A DNA stretch of 64,000 nucleotides. It comes from Otatea glauca (lineage: Eukaryota; Streptophyta; Magnoliopsida; Poales; Poaceae). The stretch's first letter is position 1. Each line of letters begins with the position of its first letter. Under the pieces are notes generated by a model, which was not told the origin of the DNA, ran no database searches, and saw only the letters and a program-made list of their open reading frames with translations. The stretch covers positions 54,638,743 to 54,702,742 of the forward strand of contig CM070723.1 of NCBI GenBank assembly GCA_036346275.1, in the 5' to 3' direction. This document shows positions 61,430 to 64,000 of the stretch, piece by piece. The position numbers and the translations under genes are program-made.

Positions 61430-62938
61430 ATGGAGACGCTCTTCGCTGCAATCGTAGGCGAACTTGCCAGCAGATCAGTCTCCTTCTTGATCGACAAATA
61501 CTTAAAGCCGCCGGCGCCGTCCAAGGAGGAGTTCCTGCGGGGACTACAGAGGATGCTGCTTCGGCTACGCGTGACGGTCGAGGAGGCCGAGGGGAGGCAC
61601 ATCACAAGCCATGCCATGCTTCAACAGCTCAACGTGCTGAGAGAAGAGATGTACAGGGGCTGCTACGTGCTCGACACCTTCAGACGCCAAGCACATGAAG
61701 AAGAAGAGATGGCCCAAGGTCATGAAGTGAGTGACTACTTAGCCCTGTCTAAATTCAATCCTGCCAAGCGCATTCGTTTCTCTGCTGGTAGTAGACATGG
61801 CACAGGAGAGTTAGAACAGGTGGTTGATAATCTTGGGGCCGTCATTACTGACATGATTGAGTTTGTTGTGCTTCTGAAGAACTACCCTATGATGCATCGC
61901 CAGCCATATAGCACCTATATGTATATGGAAAAGTGCATGTTTGGCCGTCAAATGGAGACAGAACGGGTTGTCAACTTCTTGTTGCATATAGAACCTCCCG
62001 CTGCTGATAATCTAGGTGTCCTACCGATCATTGGTCCAGAAAAAGTTGGGAAGAGCACACTTGTTGAGCATGTTTGCTGCGACGAGAGGGTGCGCAATCA
62101 CTTCTCTCGTATTATCTTTTTATGTGAGAGCGATTTTAGACAAGAGAAATCCCTCAGGGATGGAGTGACCAGACATAGACATAGCTCCTCAAATGACGAA
62201 AGATTTCTGGTCGTAATTGAACTAGCTGGGGATGTTGACGAGGGTGCATTCAGAAGGTTGTACTCCGCTTCTCAGAGTAGCCTTCCTCACGAAAGTAAAA
62301 TCATAGTCACAAGTCGCTCGAACAGGATCACAAAGTTTGGAACGACGCAGGCTCTTCGTCTAAGGTTTCTGTCGCGCGAAGCATACTGGTACTTCTTCAA
62401 GGCGCTTGCATTTGGAAGCTCAGATCCCGAAGAGCAACCAAAACTAGCATCTCTAGCAGTGTGGATGTTTGATGGGTATTTTGGTCGAGAGAAGTATAAG
62501 GAGTTCACTGGACCTTTTATAGATCTAAGCAACCTGGCCTCCTTAGTTAGAGCTGGTGTTGACGAGAGGAAGAAGCGAGGACTTCTTGAACACAGAGCGA
62601 AGCTTAAGGTGACAAAAACTCAGCCTGTACCTAGCAGAGGTGGTCCAAGTGATTCTGGGATCAAGAGCAAATTTATTTTTCTTCTGGGAATAGCTGAAAC
62701 TACTCGGTACTGTGAACTTTACGATCAATATCGAGTGGGGCTTGCTCATGAAGAGGCCCCCAAAATCACCATGCAAGATGTCATGTCTGGAGATGCACCT
62801 CATGGGAAATTCGAGTGTGTGTTGTGGAAATCGCAGTTACCGCCCTATTACAGCTACATATATAGCTGTGAGATTCGTGAGCTCAAGCATGTGGCCACGG
62901 ATGATAAGATCTGTCAGAAGAGGAAGGTTTTGAGTTAG
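61430..62938 (+). CDS. NB-ARC domain protein without LRRs (NLR-like), copy 3
   Basis: Intact 502-aa frame, the closest relative of the 17910 gene. Rx-N-like helices occupy residues 1-91 (MYRGCYVLDTF at the EDVID position). Walker A is GPEKVGKST at about 202-210. The kinase-2 position again lacks the acidic pair (FLVVIEL). RNBS-B is SKIIVTSR. The region where GLPL belongs reads TGPFIDLSN. The C terminus is CQKRKVLS. There is no MHD motif and no LRR. The frame is open upstream to an ATG at 61286, which would add 48 residues. I prefer 61430 because that ATG is shared by all copies and the upstream part is not conserved in copy 1. AATAAA follows at 63155. Confidence 0.88.
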   Translation: METLFAAIVGELASRSVSFLIDKYLKPPAPSKEEFLRGLQRMLLRLRVTVEEAEGRHITSHAMLQQLNVLREEMYRGCYVLDTFRRQAHEEEEMAQGHEVSDYLALSKFNPAKRIRFSAGSRHGTGELEQVVDNLGAVITDMIEFVVLLKNYPMMHRQPYSTYMYMEKCMFGRQMETERVVNFLLHIEPPAADNLGVLPIIGPEKVGKSTLVEHVCCDERVRNHFSRIIFLCESDFRQEKSLRDGVTRHRHSSSNDERFLVVIELAGDVDEGAFRRLYSASQSSLPHESKIIVTSRSNRITKFGTTQALRLRFLSREAYWYFFKALAFGSSDPEEQPKLASLAVWMFDGYFGREKYKEFTGPFIDLSNLASLVRAGVDERKKRGLLEHRAKLKVTKTQPVPSRGGPSDSGIKSKFIFLLGIAETTRYCELYDQYRVGLAHEEAPKITMQDVMSGDAPHGKFECVLWKSQLPPYYSYIYSCEIRELKHVATDDKICQKRKVLS

Positions 62939-63055
62939 TTGATTTGCTACGGTTAGATTTACATTTTCTGTACATGTGTGTATAAATCACTAATGCTAGT
63001 GACACACGTTGTCGTTGTTTACTCTAAAGAATGGAGAATGTTATTGAACAATATA

Positions 63056-63117
63056 TCATCTACCATTCATTCATATTTTATTGTACAACTTAAAAAAACA
63101 TAGAACACCTCTCGTAG
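63056..63117 (+). mobile_element. Half copy of the Mutator-like MITE in the 3' flank of gene 3
   Basis: CATCTACCATTCATTCAT to ACACCTCTCGTAGA matches the second half of the 144-bp MITE and is absent at the same place after gene 1 (near 19530). Confidence 0.5.
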
Positions 63118-63154
63118 ATTAATTTTCTTTCCTATATATGCTATTTGCTTATGT

Positions 63155-63160
63155 AATAAA
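63155..63160 (+). terminator. Polyadenylation signal candidate for NB-ARC gene 3
   Basis: AATAAA about 217 bp after the stop, conserved with 19571. Confidence 0.5.
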
Positions 63161-63233
63161 GAAAGACTTATTTATGTATCTACTCTTTGGTTACCTTCGA
63201 GTCTTCTTTATATAATAAAGAACCCCCCGGCAC

Positions 63234-63420
63234 GAACAATTTGAGTGTCCTACGGATTATTAAAAGTTGGAAAGAGTACAGTTGATGAGCATGTTTGTTG
63301 TGATGAAAGGGTGCGTAGCCAATTTTCTTGTATCATTTTTTCTAGTGAGAATGATTTTAGACAAGAAAGCCAGGCACGAAGATTTTAGACAAGAAAAACC
63401 AGGCACCCTAAGATACCGAG
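63234..63420 (+). pseudogene. NB-ARC P-loop fragment downstream of copy 3
   Basis: The sequence reads like NNLSVL, then KVGKST, then EHVCCDERVRSQFSCIIF, matching the NB-ARC genes from just before Walker A for about 40 codons. The GP part of the P-loop is deleted. A 27-bp tandem duplication (GATTTTAGACAAGAAA twice, near 63353 and 63381) follows. This is the intact counterpart of the fragment split by Helitron B, so it predates the duplication of the unit. Confidence 0.75.
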
Positions 63421-64000
63421 GAGAGAGACCAAACAGTTTCAAGAAATTTCATCAAGTTTCAAGAAGTTTCGGTGAGTTTCAATAGGTTTTATCAAGTTTC
63501 AACAAGTTTCATCAGAAAAAACAAAGAGCAAATCACCGACATGCTCACCTACAGCCGCCGCCCCACCCTTGTTACTCACCGGCACCACTGCCTCCTCCCC
63601 CTGCATGCAAAAGGGGTGAAGCTAGAGCTCAAAGTCGCCAGTGACACACGCAGTGGCAAAGTGGAGCCATGAGGCGACGTGGACAGAGTCGGCATTGGGT
63701 GACCCAGATGAGGAGGTAGGGATGGGTCGAGCGATTTGACGGATCCTATTGCCAGCAATGCAAAAGATGATTGGATCTGTAGATCAAGTCACCGGCTTCC
63801 TTCTCCCACCATGCTACCTCCGCCATGCCGGTATCCACCCCCTTCTGCCTACTGCGCCACCTCTGTATTACCGGTCGTCACCTGCCAAGCTCTAATAGAC
63901 GTCCGCTCTATGACCTAGATGAGGAGGCAGGAGAGGGTCATGGGATCTGGAGGATCCCGTAGCCGATGATGAGGAAGATGAACCGAATCCGATGAATCCT
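63421..64000. other. AGTTTCA-rich tract, then GC-rich sequence, no gene assigned
   Basis: 63430-63515 repeats the AAGTTTCATC theme also seen at 23450-23570. 63540-64000 is GC-rich, with a diverged internal repeat (GATGAGGAGG.AGG near 63708 and 63919). Short overlapping ORFs on both strands have no recognisable domain. Confidence 0.4.

Noticed and set aside
1..64000. tRNA, rRNA or CRISPR arrays
   Set aside because: None seen. The methionine-tRNA match at 5423 is a retrotransposon primer site, and the 76-nt LTR structure lacks tRNA features such as a 7-bp acceptor stem and a TTCGA loop.

Overview
The window is plant nuclear DNA, almost certainly from a grass (Poaceae). It has no operons or bacterial-type genes. 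It is AT-rich and dominated by nested transposable elements of grass type: long-LTR chromovirus-like Gypsy elements, a Copia element, small Helitrons with A|TC...CTAG|T ends, CACTA ends, PIF/Harbinger remnants and MITEs. Embedded in these are three copies of a duplicated unit carrying an NB-ARC resistance-like gene. I cannot name the species.

Layout. 1-12926: a large non-autonomous LTR retrotransposon. It has a 5' LTR cut by the window edge, a methionine-tRNA type PBS at 5423, a 2.5-kb interior without gag-pol, and a 5.0-kb 3' LTR. It is inserted into a related LTR that ends at 16792. 16793-19631: NB-ARC unit 1, with an intact 500-aa gene at 17910-19412. 19632-23295: two Helitrons in the same orientation, 48 bp apart, the second splitting an NB-ARC gene fragment. 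23649-44614: an LTR nest. It includes a minus-strand solo LTR (23987-36470, perfect TSD TGATT) that carries a decayed Copia element (28570-34929), then a 362-bp Helitron, CACTA ends and a 5.5-kb minus-strand LTR. 45301-47834: NB-ARC unit 2, a pseudogene through a one-base deletion. 48925-56027: a doubled Helitron 3' end, then a chain of elements delimited by (TA)n, including two foldback-like elements built from ~717-bp modules. 56665-63500: NB-ARC unit 3, with an intact 502-aa gene at 61430-62938. Its upstream region is split by a ~3.9-kb composite insertion (57159-61023) that contains a PIF transposase fragment, the last exons of an ACT-domain (ACR11/ACR12-like) gene, organelle-like DNA and a GC-rich exon-like block.

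Function. Only the genes at 17910 and 61430 look able to make protein. Both are short NB-ARC proteins with an Rx-like N terminus, a Walker A motif and an RNBS-B motif, a degenerate kinase-2 motif, no MHD motif, no LRRs, and a basic C-terminal tail. The three copies act as natural empty-site controls for many of the insertions.

The most unusual signals are two. One is a 76-77-nt three-stem structure, with covarying base pairs, kept in all five long LTRs. The other is the pair of modular foldback-like elements at 50047-56008.
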